64,000 bases of DNA from Borreliella chilensis (GTDB lineage: Bacteria > Spirochaetota > Spirochaetia > Borreliales > Borreliaceae). The stretch's first letter is position 1; each line of letters opens with the position of its first letter. The position numbers and the translations under genes are program-made. The notes beneath the pieces were generated by a model. The model did not search any database. It was not told the DNA's origin and saw only the letters and a list, made by a program, of their open reading frames with translations. This document shows, piece by piece, positions 47,634-58,103 of the stretch. The stretch is from the NCBI GenBank assembly GCA_000808095.1, contig CP009910.1, positions 186,001 to 250,000 on the forward strand. Reading direction: 5' to 3'.

Positions 47634-47866
47634 TACCTTTTATTGAATTTATCAATTCTTCCTGCTGCATCAACAAACTTTTGCTGTCCAGTATAAAAAG
47701 GATGTGATTTACTTGTAATCTCTACGGTAATCAATGGATATTCTTTTCCATCAATATACTTAATAGTTTCCTTTGAATTTAAAGTAGATCTGGTTAAAAA
47801 CATTGCTCCATTTGACCCGTCTTTAAATACAACTAAATCATTTTTAGGATGTATACCTTTTCTCAT
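47618..47866 (-). CDS. rpmE: 50S ribosomal protein L31, zinc-independent type B
   Basis: L31 bridges the ribosomal subunits. The 82-residue product starts [17 protein letters not shown] and contains [21 protein letters not shown], as in L31. It has no cysteine, so it is the type that lacks the CxxC zinc site and, in other bacteria, replaces the zinc form in zinc shortage. No second copy is seen in this window. It follows rho by 60 nt. Confidence 0.96.
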   Translation of the reverse strand: MRKGIHPKNDLVVFKDGSNGAMFLTRSTLNSKETIKYIDGKEYPLITVEITSKSHPFYTGQQKFVDAAGRIDKFNKRYKNAF

Positions 47867-47926
47867 AAAACCTTCCTCTTAACCTTGAATAAAGTTTAAT
47901 TGACATTAGAAATAATGTCAATTAAT

Positions 47927-49474
47927 TTAATTGCCATTGCTCATTGTCTTTAAAAAGATTTCATTATTTTTGCTTTTTTTCATTTTTTCTACTAGAGCTT
48001 CAACTCCCTCATAATCATCAACACCTCCAAGTATTCTTCTAATAAGCAAAATCTTAGAACGCTCCTCTTCACTAAGCAATAGCTCTTCTTTTCTAGTACC
48101 TGATTTTTTAATATTAATAGCAGGGAAAAGTCTTCTGTCTGCCAAACTTCTATCAAGAATTAATTCCATATTACCGGTACTTTTAAATTCTTCAAAAATT
48201 ACTTCATCCATTTTACTACCAGTATCAACCAAAGCAGTAGCTATAATAGTTAAACTTCCCCCTTCCTCAATATTTCTAGCAGATCCAAAAAACCTTTTTG
48301 GTTTATGAAGAGCATTAGAATCTACTCCACCTGATAAAATTTTACCAGAAGTTGGCATAGTCTGATTATATGCCCTTGCAAGCCTCGTAATAGAATCAAG
48401 CAAAATAACAACATCTTTTTTATTCTCAACAAGTCTTTTTGCCTTTTCAATAACCATTTCTGCTACCTGAACATGCCTACTAGCCTGCTCATCAAAATTA
48501 GATGCAATTACTTCGCCTTTAACACTGCGGATCATATCTGTAACTTCTTCTGGCCTTTCATCAATAAGTAATATCATCAAAATAACATCCGAATAATTAG
48601 TAGTTATTGCATTAGCTATTTTTTGAAGCAAAGTGGTCTTTCCCGCTTTTGGGGGAGAAACTATTAAAGCTCTTTGTCCCTTACCTATAGGTGAAAAAAG
48701 ATTAATAAGTCTTGTAGAAATATTGCAATTTTCATATTCAAGATTCAATTTAATATTAGGATAAAGAGGGGTTAAATTATCAAAAGGTATTCTATTTTGA
48801 GCAAATGTAGGATCTTGATCATTGATGGATTTAATTTTAACCATGGCAAAAAATCTCTCGCCATCTCTAGGCGATCTAATTTGACCATACAAAATATCAC
48901 CTGTTCTTAAATTAAAAAGTCTAATCTGAGAAGGAGAAACATAAACATCATTACCCCCTGAAAGATAAGAATTTGAAGCAGTTCTCAAAAACCCATAACC
49001 ATCACTAAGTACGTCAAGCACACCCGTAAACAAAACATTAATATTATTCTCACTTAATATTTTTACCAATAAAAATATTAACTCGGTTTTTTTCATTGTT
49101 ACAGCAATAGTATGGTTAGTTCCAAGACCTTCAACAACTTTTCTAACCTCTGTAATCGGCTTGTCATAAAGCTTTTCAATCTCTACGTAATCTTTACCAT
49201 TAAAAAACTTAATAATATTACTTTGCTCTAAGGTTTTAATATTATTTTCTAAACCTGAAGCAGGAATATCATAATCAAATTCAGGGAACACTACATTGTT
49301 TGAATCTTTTACATCACTTAAATCTGCAGATTTTGCCACATTAGATGCAGAACCCTTTTTAGCAACAACTTTAATCACTTTTTTCTTTAAATTATCTTCA
49401 AGCTTAAATTCTTTAGAAATATCTAACCGCCTTATCTCACTTTCTAAATCAAATCCAACATTTTTTTTATCCAT
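47927..49474 (-). CDS. rho: Transcription termination factor Rho
   Basis: Rho is a hexameric RNA helicase that ends transcription. The 515-residue protein has an N-terminal extension of about 90 residues not present in E. coli Rho (419), then an RNA-binding domain ([16 protein letters not shown]), Walker [13 protein letters not shown], Walker [14 protein letters not shown] and the Q-loop region ITRLARAYN. The start ATG has AGAGGAAA upstream. It follows the bactofilin gene by about 80 nt. Confidence 0.96.
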   Translation of the reverse strand: MDKKNVGFDLESEIRRLDISKEFKLEDNLKKKVIKVVAKKGSASNVAKSADLSDVKDSNNVVFPEFDYDIPASGLENNIKTLEQSNIIKFFNGKDYVEIEKLYDKPITEVRKVVEGLGTNHTIAVTMKKTELIFLLVKILSENNINVLFTGVLDVLSDGYGFLRTASNSYLSGGNDVYVSPSQIRLFNLRTGDILYGQIRSPRDGERFFAMVKIKSINDQDPTFAQNRIPFDNLTPLYPNIKLNLEYENCNISTRLINLFSPIGKGQRALIVSPPKAGKTTLLQKIANAITTNYSDVILMILLIDERPEEVTDMIRSVKGEVIASNFDEQASRHVQVAEMVIEKAKRLVENKKDVVILLDSITRLARAYNQTMPTSGKILSGGVDSNALHKPKRFFGSARNIEEGGSLTIIATALVDTGSKMDEVIFEEFKSTGNMELILDRSLADRRLFPAINIKKSGTRKEELLLSEEERSKILLIRRILGGVDDYEGVEALVEKMKKSKNNEIFLKTMSNGN

Positions 49475-49553
49475 AATTTCCTCTACGAATTAAATTTTTA
49501 AGAAAGGATTTTATAAAAATCTACTTATTAGTAATTAATAAAAAACACCAACC

Positions 49554-49961
49554 TTATTGCAAGGTATCTTTTATTTGTGAAACGGTGAAAGAAAATAAAT
49601 CTACAACCTCGTTAGACTTTATCATCTCACACTTACCATCAAAAATTATATTATCATTAATAAATATTTTTTTTGTTTTTACATCCCCATATATTTTGCA
49701 ACCACTGTTTAAATAAACTTTACTAGCAGCATTTACATTGCCCTTCAAAATTCCTTCTACTATCAATATATCACAAACTACCACATTGGTTACAACTTTA
49801 CTGTTTTTACCAATAAAAAGCACCCCACCTTTTGAAGATATTTCGCCTTCAAAAGAAGAATCAAGATACAAAGTTCCTTCAAATTTTAATTTCCCTCTAA
49901 AAGTTAAACTAGAATCCAGCTTACAATCCCATTTATAAGAATCTACCATATTAACCGGCAT
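49554..49961 (-). CDS. Bactofilin-family protein
   Basis: Bactofilins are cytoskeletal proteins that polymerise through a beta-helix. The 135-residue product has the typical start of the core (LTFRGKLKFEGTLYLDSSFEGEI) and repeated glycine-valine turns such as VVTNVVVCDILIVEGILKGNV. No signal peptide. The ATG abuts the hbb stop (TAA then ATG), with AAAGG four nt upstream. A second bactofilin lies at 63.0-63.6 kb. Confidence 0.85.
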   Translation of the reverse strand: MPVNMVDSYKWDCKLDSSLTFRGKLKFEGTLYLDSSFEGEISSKGGVLFIGKNSKVVTNVVVCDILIVEGILKGNVNAASKVYLNSGCKIYGDVKTKKIFINDNIIFDGKCEMIKSNEVVDLFSFTVSQIKDTLQ

Positions 49962-50288
49962 TTAACCTTTAATACCCCACACTCTCTCTTTTAAATCTTT
50001 GCCTGGACGAAAATACGCAACATGATGATCTAAAACTTTAACATATTCTCCTGTTTGAGGATTACGTGCATTTAAACGTCCCTTTCTTTTTCTAACCTCA
50101 AATGTACCAAAAGACCTAAACTCAATAACATTATTAGAACAAAGATTACTCTTAAGCTCTTCAAAAAAAGCATCTATTACAAGCCTTATGTATTTTTTTT
50201 CTAATTTTAAATTATTATTTCTAATATTCAAAGATATTTGATCAACAATATCTGATTTAGTAATCTTTGGTCTTCTTGAAAAAGACAT
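49962..50288 (-). CDS. hbb: HU/IHF-family DNA-binding protein Hbb
   Basis: Hbb is the HU/IHF-type chromosomal protein of Borrelia and sharply bends DNA. The 108-residue product contains the family arm motif [25 protein letters not shown], and a longer N terminus than E. coli HU (90). AAGGA precedes the ATG. Placement between rpsT and rho is conserved in Borrelia. Confidence 0.95.
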   Translation of the reverse strand: MSFSRRPKITKSDIVDQISLNIRNNNLKLEKKYIRLVIDAFFEELKSNLCSNNVIEFRSFGTFEVRKRKGRLNARNPQTGEYVKVLDHHVAYFRPGKDLKERVWGIKG

Positions 50289-50300
50289 AAACTAATTTCC

Positions 50301-50558
50301 TTACTTTAACAGCAAAATATTTAAACGAGATTTTTTTCTAGCAGCCTTATTTTTATGAATTATTCTCTTTCTAGCAGCAGTGTCCAACTTTTTTGCAACA
50401 AACTTAAAAAATTCAATAGCTTCGTCTTTTTTACCTGCTTTAAGCATACTTATACAGCGTTTTTCTATTGTCTTTAATTCACTTTTTACGCTTACATTTC
50501 TAATCTTTCTTTTTAAATTCTGACGAGAGCGCTTCAATGCAGATGCATTTTTTCTCAA
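50301..50558 (-). CDS. rpsT: 30S ribosomal protein S20
   Basis: S20 binds 16S rRNA. The 85-residue basic helical protein contains SALKRSRQNLKRKIRN and AARKRIIHKNKAARKKSRLN. The start is TTG at 50558, with AGGAG 6 nt upstream; E. coli rpsT also uses a UUG start, which limits its expression. A strong promoter lies 34-62 nt upstream. hbb follows by 12 nt. Confidence 0.96.
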   Translation of the reverse strand: MRKNASALKRSRQNLKRKIRNVSVKSELKTIEKRCISMLKAGKKDEAIEFFKFVAKKLDTAARKRIIHKNKAARKKSRLNILLLK

Positions 50559-50591
50559 GTGATACTCCTTAATATATTAAACAATAATTTT

Positions 50592-50620
50592 AATATATCA
50601 ACTAATTTAAATATAGTCAA
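50592..50620 (-). promoter_or_regulatory. Promoter of rpsT-hbb
   Basis: On the minus strand TTGACT (50620-50615) and TATATT (50597-50592) are spaced by exactly 17 nt. Transcription would start near 50585, giving a leader of about 27 nt to the rpsT TTG. Confidence 0.7.
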
Positions 50621-50632
50621 TCAAAGCTTAGG

Positions 50633-51454
50633 TCAATCAATATAATAGTTTTTCTTAATATATTCAAAAACCTTTTGCATAGAATAAGAAATTTTTTTAT
50701 TCAAAATATATACTTTTTTTGTCGAATTATTTCCTTTATAGGAAAAACACAAATAATTTTTATTACTAAATTCAAATTCCTTAGCAATAAAAATTCCTTC
50801 AAAAAATTTATAAAAATATTTATCACTTTTAAAGATTCTCCTTTCATAAATTGAATCTTTTCTAAACTCATAAAACAAAACTATGCTACTAATAATTGAA
50901 AAATCACCTAACAAAACTTTAATATCAATAAAACAAATAAATAAAAAAATAAATATATTGCTTAATGAAATATAATAAACAAATAAACTAATCATAATGC
51001 GAGCTAAAAACATAAAAAGATAAACATAAGATAAATAATACCTTATTGGAAAATCTTCCAATTTTGGGATAAACAAATCTTTTCTTTTAAATCTAAGCTC
51101 TTTGAATAATTCACCCGAACCATTGCCTACCCAATAACAAACCTTAATCTTTTTTTTGTTTTTTAATTTCAAAATCAAAAGATTGTCAGACAATCTTTTT
51201 TCAAACGAAACAATCTCATCAAAATCAAAATTATAACTTAAAAAAATGCCTTTATAGCAAATCTTAGACCCATTAAAAGAAACAGAACAAAAATGTCTTA
51301 AATAAAAAAGAATTACAAAAAAATTTAATAGAATAAGAGCTAAAACAAAGAAAAAAAATCCTGTATCATATACTCCCAAATAGAGTAAAGAAATCATAAT
51401 ATTAAAAGCAAAAAACCCAACTAATTTTATATTATTGAAAAATAAATTACCCAT
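50633..51454 (-). CDS. Membrane protein of unknown function
   Basis: The 273-residue product has two hydrophobic clusters: two segments at about residues 9-52 and two or three at about 138-195. A beta-rich stretch lies between (VSFNGSKICYKGIFLSYNFDFDEIVSFEKRL), which looks like a small PH-like domain of the kind found in bacterial membrane proteins, and another follows at the end. The role is unknown. It follows ychF by 14 nt. Confidence 0.72.
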   Translation of the reverse strand: MGNLFFNNIKLVGFFAFNIMISLLYLGVYDTGFFFFVLALILLNFFVILFYLRHFCSVSFNGSKICYKGIFLSYNFDFDEIVSFEKRLSDNLLILKLKNKKKIKVCYWVGNGSGELFKELRFKRKDLFIPKLEDFPIRYYLSYVYLFMFLARIMISLFVYYISLSNIFIFLFICFIDIKVLLGDFSIISSIVLFYEFRKDSIYERRIFKSDKYFYKFFEGIFIAKEFEFSNKNYLCFSYKGNNSTKKVYILNKKISYSMQKVFEYIKKNYYID

Positions 51455-51468
51455 AATATAAAATAAAT

Positions 51469-52575
51469 CTAAACATTAAATTTAAAAAAGATTACATCTC
51501 CATCTCTTACTAGATATTCTTTACCTTCAATCCTAACAAGCCCTTTCTCTTTTAGTTTTTGAACACTTTGAAATTTAAACAAATCATCACAAGAATAAAT
51601 TTCTGCTTTAATAAAGCCTCTCTCAAAATCACTGTGAATTATCCCAGCAGCTTTAGGAGCTTTTATGCCCTGTTTAAAGGTCCAAGCTTTAACTTCTTGC
51701 AAACCCGCCGTAAAATAAGTTCTAAGTCCTAAATTATAATAGGCTTTTTTGATTAAATTGCTAAGCCCGCTATCATTTATTCCAAATAATTCTAACATTT
51801 CATTTTTATAAGATGCATCTTTTATTCCAGCAAGCTCAGCTTCAATTTTGGCACACAAAATTAAAAAATCATTTCCTTCTTCCAAAGCAATATTTTTTAC
51901 AATATCTGTATATTTATTGCCATTAAGTGAATTTTCATCAACATTGCAAACATACAAAACCTTTTTAAAAGTCAAAAGATTTAATGATTTAATAAAGTTG
52001 TATTCAAAATCATCAAATCTAAAGTCAACAACAGGATTCATATTGCTTAAATGCTTTTCAAGTCTTTTTAACATTGAAACAATTGTCTTAGAAGATTCAC
52101 TAATTTTTTTATCAGTACTCTTAACATTTTTTTCTTGTTTTTGAAGGCTTTTTTGGACAGTTTCAAGATCTGAAAGACAAAGCTCAACATTGATTGTAGC
52201 GATATCTTTCTCCGGATTAATATCATCATTAATATGAATAATCTCTTTTTCTTCAAAACACCTTACAACATGAACAATAACAGAAACTTCACGAATATTA
52301 GCTAAAAATTTATTGCCAAGCCCTTCCCCTGTTGATGCTCCTTTAACAAGACCTGCAATATCAACAAACTCCATAACAGCAGGAATAACTTTTTTAGGAA
52401 CAATAAACTCTGCAATTTTTAAAAGCCTTTCATCAGGAATCTCTACTATCCCTACATTTGGCTCAATAGTACAAAAAGGATAATTTGCAATCTCAACCCT
52501 AGACGATGTCAACGATGAAAATAAAGTAGACTTACCCACATTAGGAAGCCCCACAATCCCCGCATTAAGTTTCAT
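51469..52575 (-). CDS. ychF: YchF/OLA1-type P-loop ATPase
   Basis: YchF is an Obg-related ATPase that binds ribosomes and affects stress responses. The 368-residue protein has the G1 loop GLPNVGKSTLF at residues 9-19, the switch DIAGLVKGAS, a coiled-coil insertion (about 125-200) and the C-terminal TGS domain (YFTAGLQEVKAWTFKQG). Length is normal. It follows the TPR-NHL-VWA gene by 30 nt. Confidence 0.96.
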   Translation of the reverse strand: MKLNAGIVGLPNVGKSTLFSSLTSSRVEIANYPFCTIEPNVGIVEIPDERLLKIAEFIVPKKVIPAVMEFVDIAGLVKGASTGEGLGNKFLANIREVSVIVHVVRCFEEKEIIHINDDINPEKDIATINVELCLSDLETVQKSLQKQEKNVKSTDKKISESSKTIVSMLKRLEKHLSNMNPVVDFRFDDFEYNFIKSLNLLTFKKVLYVCNVDENSLNGNKYTDIVKNIALEEGNDFLILCAKIEAELAGIKDASYKNEMLELFGINDSGLSNLIKKAYYNLGLRTYFTAGLQEVKAWTFKQGIKAPKAAGIIHSDFERGFIKAEIYSCDDLFKFQSVQKLKEKGLVRIEGKEYLVRDGDVIFFKFNV

Positions 52576-52605
52576 GGCTCAACTCTTAATAAATCAAAAA
52601 GTAAT

Positions 52606-54612
52606 CTAATTAATAAAGTATGCAAACTCACCTCTTCCTGTCTGTTGATTTATATTGGCTTCAACAGATAAATTAAAATATTTATTAGGCTCTTGAGGAC
52701 CTGGATAATAATATTCTAGCAAATAAGTACCTGTTTTTTGTTCTAAAATTAAATCATAAACTTTGGATACCCCCTCATAAGATGAAAAAGGAATAATAGC
52801 TCCACCTGTTTCATTAACTAAATATTGAAGCTTACTATTAACAGGATCGTTGCCAAACAAGATTAAGTAGAACCTTATATCATTATTTTTATAATAACTT
52901 ACAATTGTATCTAAAGAATATTTTTCAAAAGCTTTGTGATTTAAAATACCACCACTAAAATAAATTACCGCTCTTCTTGAGCTTTTTGACATAAGACCAG
53001 AGCCTGCTAACTTCAAGCTAACATCTGTTTTAACAATATCTGTACTATAAGGCCCAAGAGAGCTTGTATTTCTAACAGTATTCGTTAAACTTTCAATATT
53101 GTCTATAATGGGCACATTTGTTGCATTTATAAAGCTAAAATTTTTATTTTTTGACGACTCTATTAATGCGTTCAAACCTACAATTTGATCTAGATCATAA
53201 TTTTTCATATAAGAAGATTTATCAAAAACAACTGCTATATTAATATCTTTTGAAGCATTTACATTGTATGCTACCTTAGGATTAACAATATAATAATTTT
53301 CATTTGCAATTGAAAAATTTTCACTCTTAAGCCCAACAACTGGTAATCCACTTTTACTGCTAACATTAAGCTCAACGTAAATTTTAGGCCCTCCAAGTCT
53401 AACTATTCTTCTAACGTCAACATTTAAACTGTCATAAAGACTTGCATCACTTTTGTAAACTGAAACCTTGGCATTATTAAAATCTGAGACAATCATCTGA
53501 TTATTGGCATCCAAAATAGATGATGAAATTTTAGAATTCACTTTATCTGCTTTTAAAATCTTTGCAATTGTCCTTTTGGCAATATCGTACTTATAAACAC
53601 CATATTTTGAAGATACTATAATATTGTTGCCAACAGAATCACTACTAAGACCCTCTATCCCCTCAATAGAAGTAAAAACTGAGTACAAATGATTTCCACT
53701 AGTATCAAAAACTTCAATAGTATTTCTCAGAGAATCTGCAACATAAATGTTTTCATTCAAATAAGTAACACCTGTGGGGCCTAAAAGGCCCTTATAACCC
53801 AAAGTTCTAGAACCAAAATGTAGAATAAAATCACCTTCAAGTCCAAACTTACTCACTCTTTTATTTCCCCACTCGCTCACATAAATATAGTTCCTCTTAT
53901 CAATAGCCATATACTGAGGAGCAAGCAATTCGCCATCTTTTGTACCTTTCTTACCAATAGATCCCTTTTTAACTCCAAGTACTTTATCATAAACACCAAT
54001 TTCATCACTTGAATAAAGAGTTACATAAAGCAAATTATTAGCTTCAATAACATCATAAGGTGATTTCAAATAACTAAATCCATCCTTAATCAAAGCATTA
54101 ACATTATTGTTAGCATCAAAATGCAATATTTCATTACCTACAAAATTAGCAGCATAATATCCACCGTACCTATCAGCTCTCAAAGATGTAATCTGATACC
54201 CATGTGGCCTTTTATAAATAGAATTATCAAGAGAAGCAACTTTTACAAGTCTTTTAAAGTTAAGCTCATAATTCGAAAAAATACCCCTCCTCTGCTCAAT
54301 AGTAGAAATTAAATGCCTAAGATAAGGAACCTTATAGCCTTGATCTTTTAAATTTCTCCACTCCATTAAAGCTTCCTCAACATAACCTAGTCTATAGTAG
54401 ACATTTCCGGTCCAAAAATGATAATCAAGATTGTTAGGATCAAAGCTTAAAATTTTTTTAAAAGATAAAAGAGCATCATCATAAATTCCGTTATTATAAG
54501 AATTAAGAGCCCATTTAAACTCTTCTTGAGCATCTTTATTGGTAACTATTCCTTGAGCATGCAAACTAAAAAGATTTAAAAAAAACAAACCAATAAAACC
54601 AAAAATTAACAT
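52606..54612 (-). CDS. Exported TPR-NHL-VWA protein
   Basis: The 668-residue product has a signal peptide (residues 1-20, ending LHAQG), one to three TPR units (about residues 28-105), an NHL-type beta-propeller (about 140-400, with repeats such as YVSEWGNKRVSKFGLEGDFILHFG), and a von Willebrand factor A domain from about 450 whose MIDAS start reads VVFDKSSYM. It is likely periplasmic and binds other proteins. AAAGGAAA precedes the ATG. It starts the run to ychF. Confidence 0.84.
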   Translation of the reverse strand: MLIFGFIGLFFLNLFSLHAQGIVTNKDAQEEFKWALNSYNNGIYDDALLSFKKILSFDPNNLDYHFWTGNVYYRLGYVEEALMEWRNLKDQGYKVPYLRHLISTIEQRRGIFSNYELNFKRLVKVASLDNSIYKRPHGYQITSLRADRYGGYYAANFVGNEILHFDANNNVNALIKDGFSYLKSPYDVIEANNLLYVTLYSSDEIGVYDKVLGVKKGSIGKKGTKDGELLAPQYMAIDKRNYIYVSEWGNKRVSKFGLEGDFILHFGSRTLGYKGLLGPTGVTYLNENIYVADSLRNTIEVFDTSGNHLYSVFTSIEGIEGLSSDSVGNNIIVSSKYGVYKYDIAKRTIAKILKADKVNSKISSSILDANNQMIVSDFNNAKVSVYKSDASLYDSLNVDVRRIVRLGGPKIYVELNVSSKSGLPVVGLKSENFSIANENYYIVNPKVAYNVNASKDINIAVVFDKSSYMKNYDLDQIVGLNALIESSKNKNFSFINATNVPIIDNIESLTNTVRNTSSLGPYSTDIVKTDVSLKLAGSGLMSKSSRRAVIYFSGGILNHKAFEKYSLDTIVSYYKNNDIRFYLILFGNDPVNSKLQYLVNETGGAIIPFSSYEGVSKVYDLILEQKTGTYLLEYYYPGPQEPNKYFNLSVEANINQQTGRGEFAYFIN

Positions 54613-54763
54613 AATTTCCTTTACTATTTTTTAAAGATCATACTGCAAGCATAAATTTTCTAAAAATAATACAAAAAATTTAATGCTATCATATAAAATT
54701 ATTAATGATAATGTTAAATATATTACATCATTATATTAATAATAATAGTAAAAAAGAGGAAAA

Positions 54764-56332
54764 ATGAAAACTAGATGTTTTTGCCTAGCCGCATTTTCAG
54801 GAGTTCTTACAACACTTGCAATCCCAAATGAAATTAAAGAAACCGGATATTCAATTCTGGGATTTATTGCTTACGTACCACTTTTTATAGCCTTAAACAA
54901 ACTAGAGGGTAAAAAAACATTAATCGGATTAACAGTGTTTTACTTCATAATAGCCAATAGCTTGCAAAATTTTTGGCTTGGATTTTTTCATGCATTCGGT
55001 TGGATTACATTCATAGGAGTAATAATAGGGTACATTCCCTATTCATTAACCTTAGGTTATTTTCTTTATTACTCTTTGAAAAACTTTAAAAATAAGCCAA
55101 TAACAATAACAATACTTTTTACAATTTATGACTACTCAAGATCAATTGGGTTTTTAGCATATCCCTGGGGACTTGCAGCTTTCACTGTAAATAATTTTAA
55201 CAACTTAATTCAAGTAGCAGACATTTTTGGCGTATTTTTTGTGTCATTTGTAGTCTATTTTTTAAACTCAGGTATTACAGACTTTCTGATCCATAAAAAT
55301 AAAACAAATTTGATAAACACAATATTTCCAATATTGCTGATAACATCATCTTTTGCTTACGGAATGCTTAAAAAGACAGAACTAAAAAGCTTACTGGAAA
55401 AAGAAATAGATAATCTAAACATTGCAGCTATTCAGCTTAATACTGATCCATGGTTACCTGGAAATGACAAAAAAGGAATACAGGATTCCATTTTAATCAC
55501 AGAGCAAGCATTAAAAGAAAATCCAAAAACAGAATTTGTAATCTGGAGCGAAGGGGTACTAACCTACCCTTTTACCAAAGAAGATCAATATTTTAAAAAC
55601 TACAACTTGCACAATGAGCTTAAAAATTTTATAAAAGAAAGAAAAATCCCATTTGCCATTGGAGCTCCCTCAAACGTCGACAAAACTTTGGGGATTCAGC
55701 AAAATTCTATTTATATGATAGAACCAAACCTTAACATTGCAAACATATACTCTAAAATATTCTTAGTTCCTTTTGCAGAAAAAATTCCATTTTACGAATA
55801 TGAATTTGTAAGAAACTTTTTTTTGAAAAACTTTAGAATTTTGGGACAACTTAAGGGAAATAAAATTGAAATATTGAAATTGAAAAAATTTAAATTTGCT
55901 CCCTTGATATGCTACGACGATGCATTTCCAGAACTTTCAAGATTTTATAAAAACCACGGCGCTAATGCATTGCTAAATTTTTCAAACGACTCTTGGTCAA
56001 AAACAAACTCAGCAGAATGGCAACACTTTGTTGTGGCTAAATTTAGAAGCATTGAAAATGGAATTAAAACCATTAGAGCTACAAACTCAGGAATAACGGC
56101 AATAATAAACGAATACGGAGAAAACATTATAAGATTAGAAACTTTTACAAAAGGATACTTGTTATCAAATGTAAAACTGTCCCCAACATTTACAACAATT
56201 TATGAAAAAATTGGAGACTTATTTATATACATATTAATGACAATGTTTTTAATTACAACGCTAAGATTTTACTTTATAGAAGATAAAAACCAATTGTTGC
56301 CATTATCCTCTTTAGTAAAAATTAAAGTCTGA
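54764..56332 (+). CDS. lnt: Apolipoprotein N-acyltransferase
   Basis: Lnt adds the third acyl chain to lipoproteins at the outer face of the inner membrane, the last maturation step for the many Borrelia lipoproteins. The 522-residue protein has an N-terminal membrane domain (about 1-200) and a nitrilase-fold domain with the catalytic set Glu in [10 protein letters not shown], Lys in [12 protein letters not shown] and Cys in [11 protein letters not shown]. The end overlaps the convergent next gene by 64 nt. GAGGAAAA precedes the ATG. Confidence 0.95.
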   Translation: MKTRCFCLAAFSGVLTTLAIPNEIKETGYSILGFIAYVPLFIALNKLEGKKTLIGLTVFYFIIANSLQNFWLGFFHAFGWITFIGVIIGYIPYSLTLGYFLYYSLKNFKNKPITITILFTIYDYSRSIGFLAYPWGLAAFTVNNFNNLIQVADIFGVFFVSFVVYFLNSGITDFLIHKNKTNLINTIFPILLITSSFAYGMLKKTELKSLLEKEIDNLNIAAIQLNTDPWLPGNDKKGIQDSILITEQALKENPKTEFVIWSEGVLTYPFTKEDQYFKNYNLHNELKNFIKERKIPFAIGAPSNVDKTLGIQQNSIYMIEPNLNIANIYSKIFLVPFAEKIPFYEYEFVRNFFLKNFRILGQLKGNKIEILKLKKFKFAPLICYDDAFPELSRFYKNHGANALLNFSNDSWSKTNSAEWQHFVVAKFRSIENGIKTIRATNSGITAIINEYGENIIRLETFTKGYLLSNVKLSPTFTTIYEKIGDLFIYILMTMFLITTLRFYFIEDKNQLLPLSSLVKIKV

Positions 56333-57042
56333 TGTTCTTTCCAAAATGGGAAATTTTTAGTGATATCATTTTTCTTTGCATTTACATTAACAGCAAAAGA
56401 AGTATCATTGGATTTTGAAATTTTCAAAGACTTTAAATCATAATAATCATCAACTGATAAATACTCTAAATCATCTGCATTAACCTTAGACGAAGCACTT
56501 GATAAAGCTGATATAAAATCATCTTTTGATTCAAATTCTCCCATAACATTAATCTTATCTGCAATAACAGAGTCAAACAAACTAAAGTCTTGAGAAATTA
56601 AAGCTCTTGCAAACTTTCCAAATTGAAACTTAATAATTTTATCTTGATTTTTGCTTCTCTCTCTTTGAGCAATATATTCTATTTTAGGAGCATTTGTAAA
56701 ATCATTGATTTCTATTTTTTCGTGAACTATTCCAGGTATCTCATCAAGCTTAACATCCTCAAGCATAACAACTTTGGAATTGTCATCCTTAATTCTAGCA
56801 TCAAGCTCTTTAACTGCAAACTTGATATCAACTTCATTTTTTAAACCCGGATAAATCTTTAAAGCCTTTGCTTGAAAAAGCTTTCCTTTTTTCATTTTAC
56901 CAACATTTATATACCTTTGACCAACTTCATAATAAAAAATAGCAAGCTCTTTTTGCTTATCAGTATAAGAAGAACTACCTTGGGCAAACAAATTCAAAAA
57001 AACAAAAGAACATAAAAAATAAAGAATAAACAATCTCTTCAT
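56269..57042 (-). CDS. Exported protein of unknown function
   Basis: The ATG at 57042 is preceded by GGAGG 5 nt upstream; a longer GTG-start form from 57060 would put that site inside the gene, so the shorter one is chosen (257 residues). It begins [13 protein letters not shown] and has a signal peptide that ends near LFAQG, with no lipobox, so it is likely periplasmic. The middle shows a short TPR-like stretch (about residues 26-70). The C-terminal 130 residues look like an NTF2-type beta-rich domain, by eye only. It overlaps lnt by 64 nt from the other strand. Confidence 0.76.
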   Translation of the reverse strand: MKRLFILYFLCSFVFLNLFAQGSSSYTDKQKELAIFYYEVGQRYINVGKMKKGKLFQAKALKIYPGLKNEVDIKFAVKELDARIKDDNSKVVMLEDVKLDEIPGIVHEKIEINDFTNAPKIEYIAQRERSKNQDKIIKFQFGKFARALISQDFSLFDSVIADKINVMGEFESKDDFISALSSASSKVNADDLEYLSVDDYYDLKSLKISKSNDTSFAVNVNAKKNDITKNFPFWKEHQTLIFTKEDNGNNWFLSSIK

Positions 57043-57106
57043 AAGAACCTCCATTAACACTCAACCTTTTAAACAAAACAAAAGAATGTCAATCTACTAC
57101 AAATAA

Positions 57107-57709
57107 TTATAATACAAGTTTATCTCTAATTAAAGAAATCACCTTATTCTTATCTTCTTCGTTAAAAATATTTATACTGTCGTAAGAAAATTTTATCTTT
57201 GAAGATAAGTTATACTCATCATACCACTTCAAATATTTCCTATTAAGACCCTCAAGATAATCTCTAGGAATATTCATTTCAAAGCTTCTATTTCTATTTT
57301 TAATTCTGTGTTCAACCTCATCAATACTACAATCAAGATAAACAAGCAAATTTGGACGCTGAGAATGTTCAAGCATATTATTAAGAAGATCAATATATAT
57401 TTTATACTCCTCATCAGAGATATACCCATCACAATTTAAAAGAGATGCAAAAACACAATCTCCATAAATAGATCTGTCTAGTATGCCCCCTTTTGTTCTA
57501 AAAACACCTTTTATTAACTTAAACCTCTCATTAAGAAAATTAATTTGAACTGGGAATGCCCATCTAGATTTATCTTTATAAAATTTATCTAATACAGACA
57601 AAGTAAAGTCATTATTCAATTCGCTGTAAAACGGGACTCTCAACTCCTTTGACAAAATATTTCCAAGAGTAGTTTTTCCTACTCCAATTAATCCTTCTAT
57701 TACAATCAC
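57107..57709 (-). CDS. dck: Deoxynucleoside kinase
   Basis: This family phosphorylates salvaged deoxynucleosides, useful in an organism with limited nucleotide synthesis. The P-loop is GLIGVGKTTLG, close to the N terminus, with later DRSIYGDCVFA (catalytic ERS/DRS-type) and the Arg-rich lid RIKNRNRSFE. A GGAGG at 57718-57722 favours a start at GTG 57709 (8 nt) or TTG 57712 (5 nt) over the longer frame opening at 57748. The exact substrate cannot be told. Confidence 0.9.
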   Translation of the reverse strand: MIVIEGLIGVGKTTLGNILSKELRVPFYSELNNDFTLSVLDKFYKDKSRWAFPVQINFLNERFKLIKGVFRTKGGILDRSIYGDCVFASLLNCDGYISDEEYKIYIDLLNNMLEHSQRPNLLVYLDCSIDEVEHRIKNRNRSFEMNIPRDYLEGLNRKYLKWYDEYNLSSKIKFSYDSINIFNEEDKNKVISLIRDKLVL

Positions 57710-57884
57710 CAAGTCTACCTCCAAATAACTTAAATAATCCACATACAAGCTAAAAAAGAATTACTAAAACATAAAACTTAATTAATCAAAAAATCCAATG
57801 TAAAAATTTTAATATAAAATAAAAAATCCTTAAACAAATTTTAGAAAAGAAATCAATAATTTAAAAATTAAAATTTTTAAATTA

Positions 57885-57913
57885 TTGACATTAATCTTAA
57901 TTAAAAATAATAT
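57885..57913 (+). promoter_or_regulatory. Promoter of the glycerol operon
   Basis: TTGACA at 57885-57890 and TAATAT at 57908-57913, spaced by 17 nt. Start of transcription would be near 57920, leaving a leader of about 184 nt before glpF. Published work, as I recall, reports a long glp leader. Confidence 0.75.
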
Positions 57914-58103
57914 ATTAAATACAAATAATATAAAACTATAATTAAAAAGATTAATTCTTTTTAAAATGAAGGGACTAGAATCTACAAATTCTAGACAATT
58001 AGCAAAAAATAATAAAATTAAATTAAAAAATTAAACATATTTACATTAAAAAAATCAAAAGTTAAAACTTTTTAAGAAAAACATAAAAATAAGGAGATTA
58101 AAT
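57914..58103 (+). promoter_or_regulatory. glpF leader with two hairpins
   Basis: The leader contains AAAAAGA/TCTTTTT (57944-57950 and 57956-57962) and CTAGAAT/ATTCTAG (57975-57981 and 57988-57994), each a perfect 7-bp stem with a 5-6-nt loop. A GAAGGGA lies just before the second stem. The rest is AT-rich with no ORF. AAGGAG at about 58090 serves glpF. The long leader suggests post-transcriptional control; the type is not known from sequence. Confidence 0.55.
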
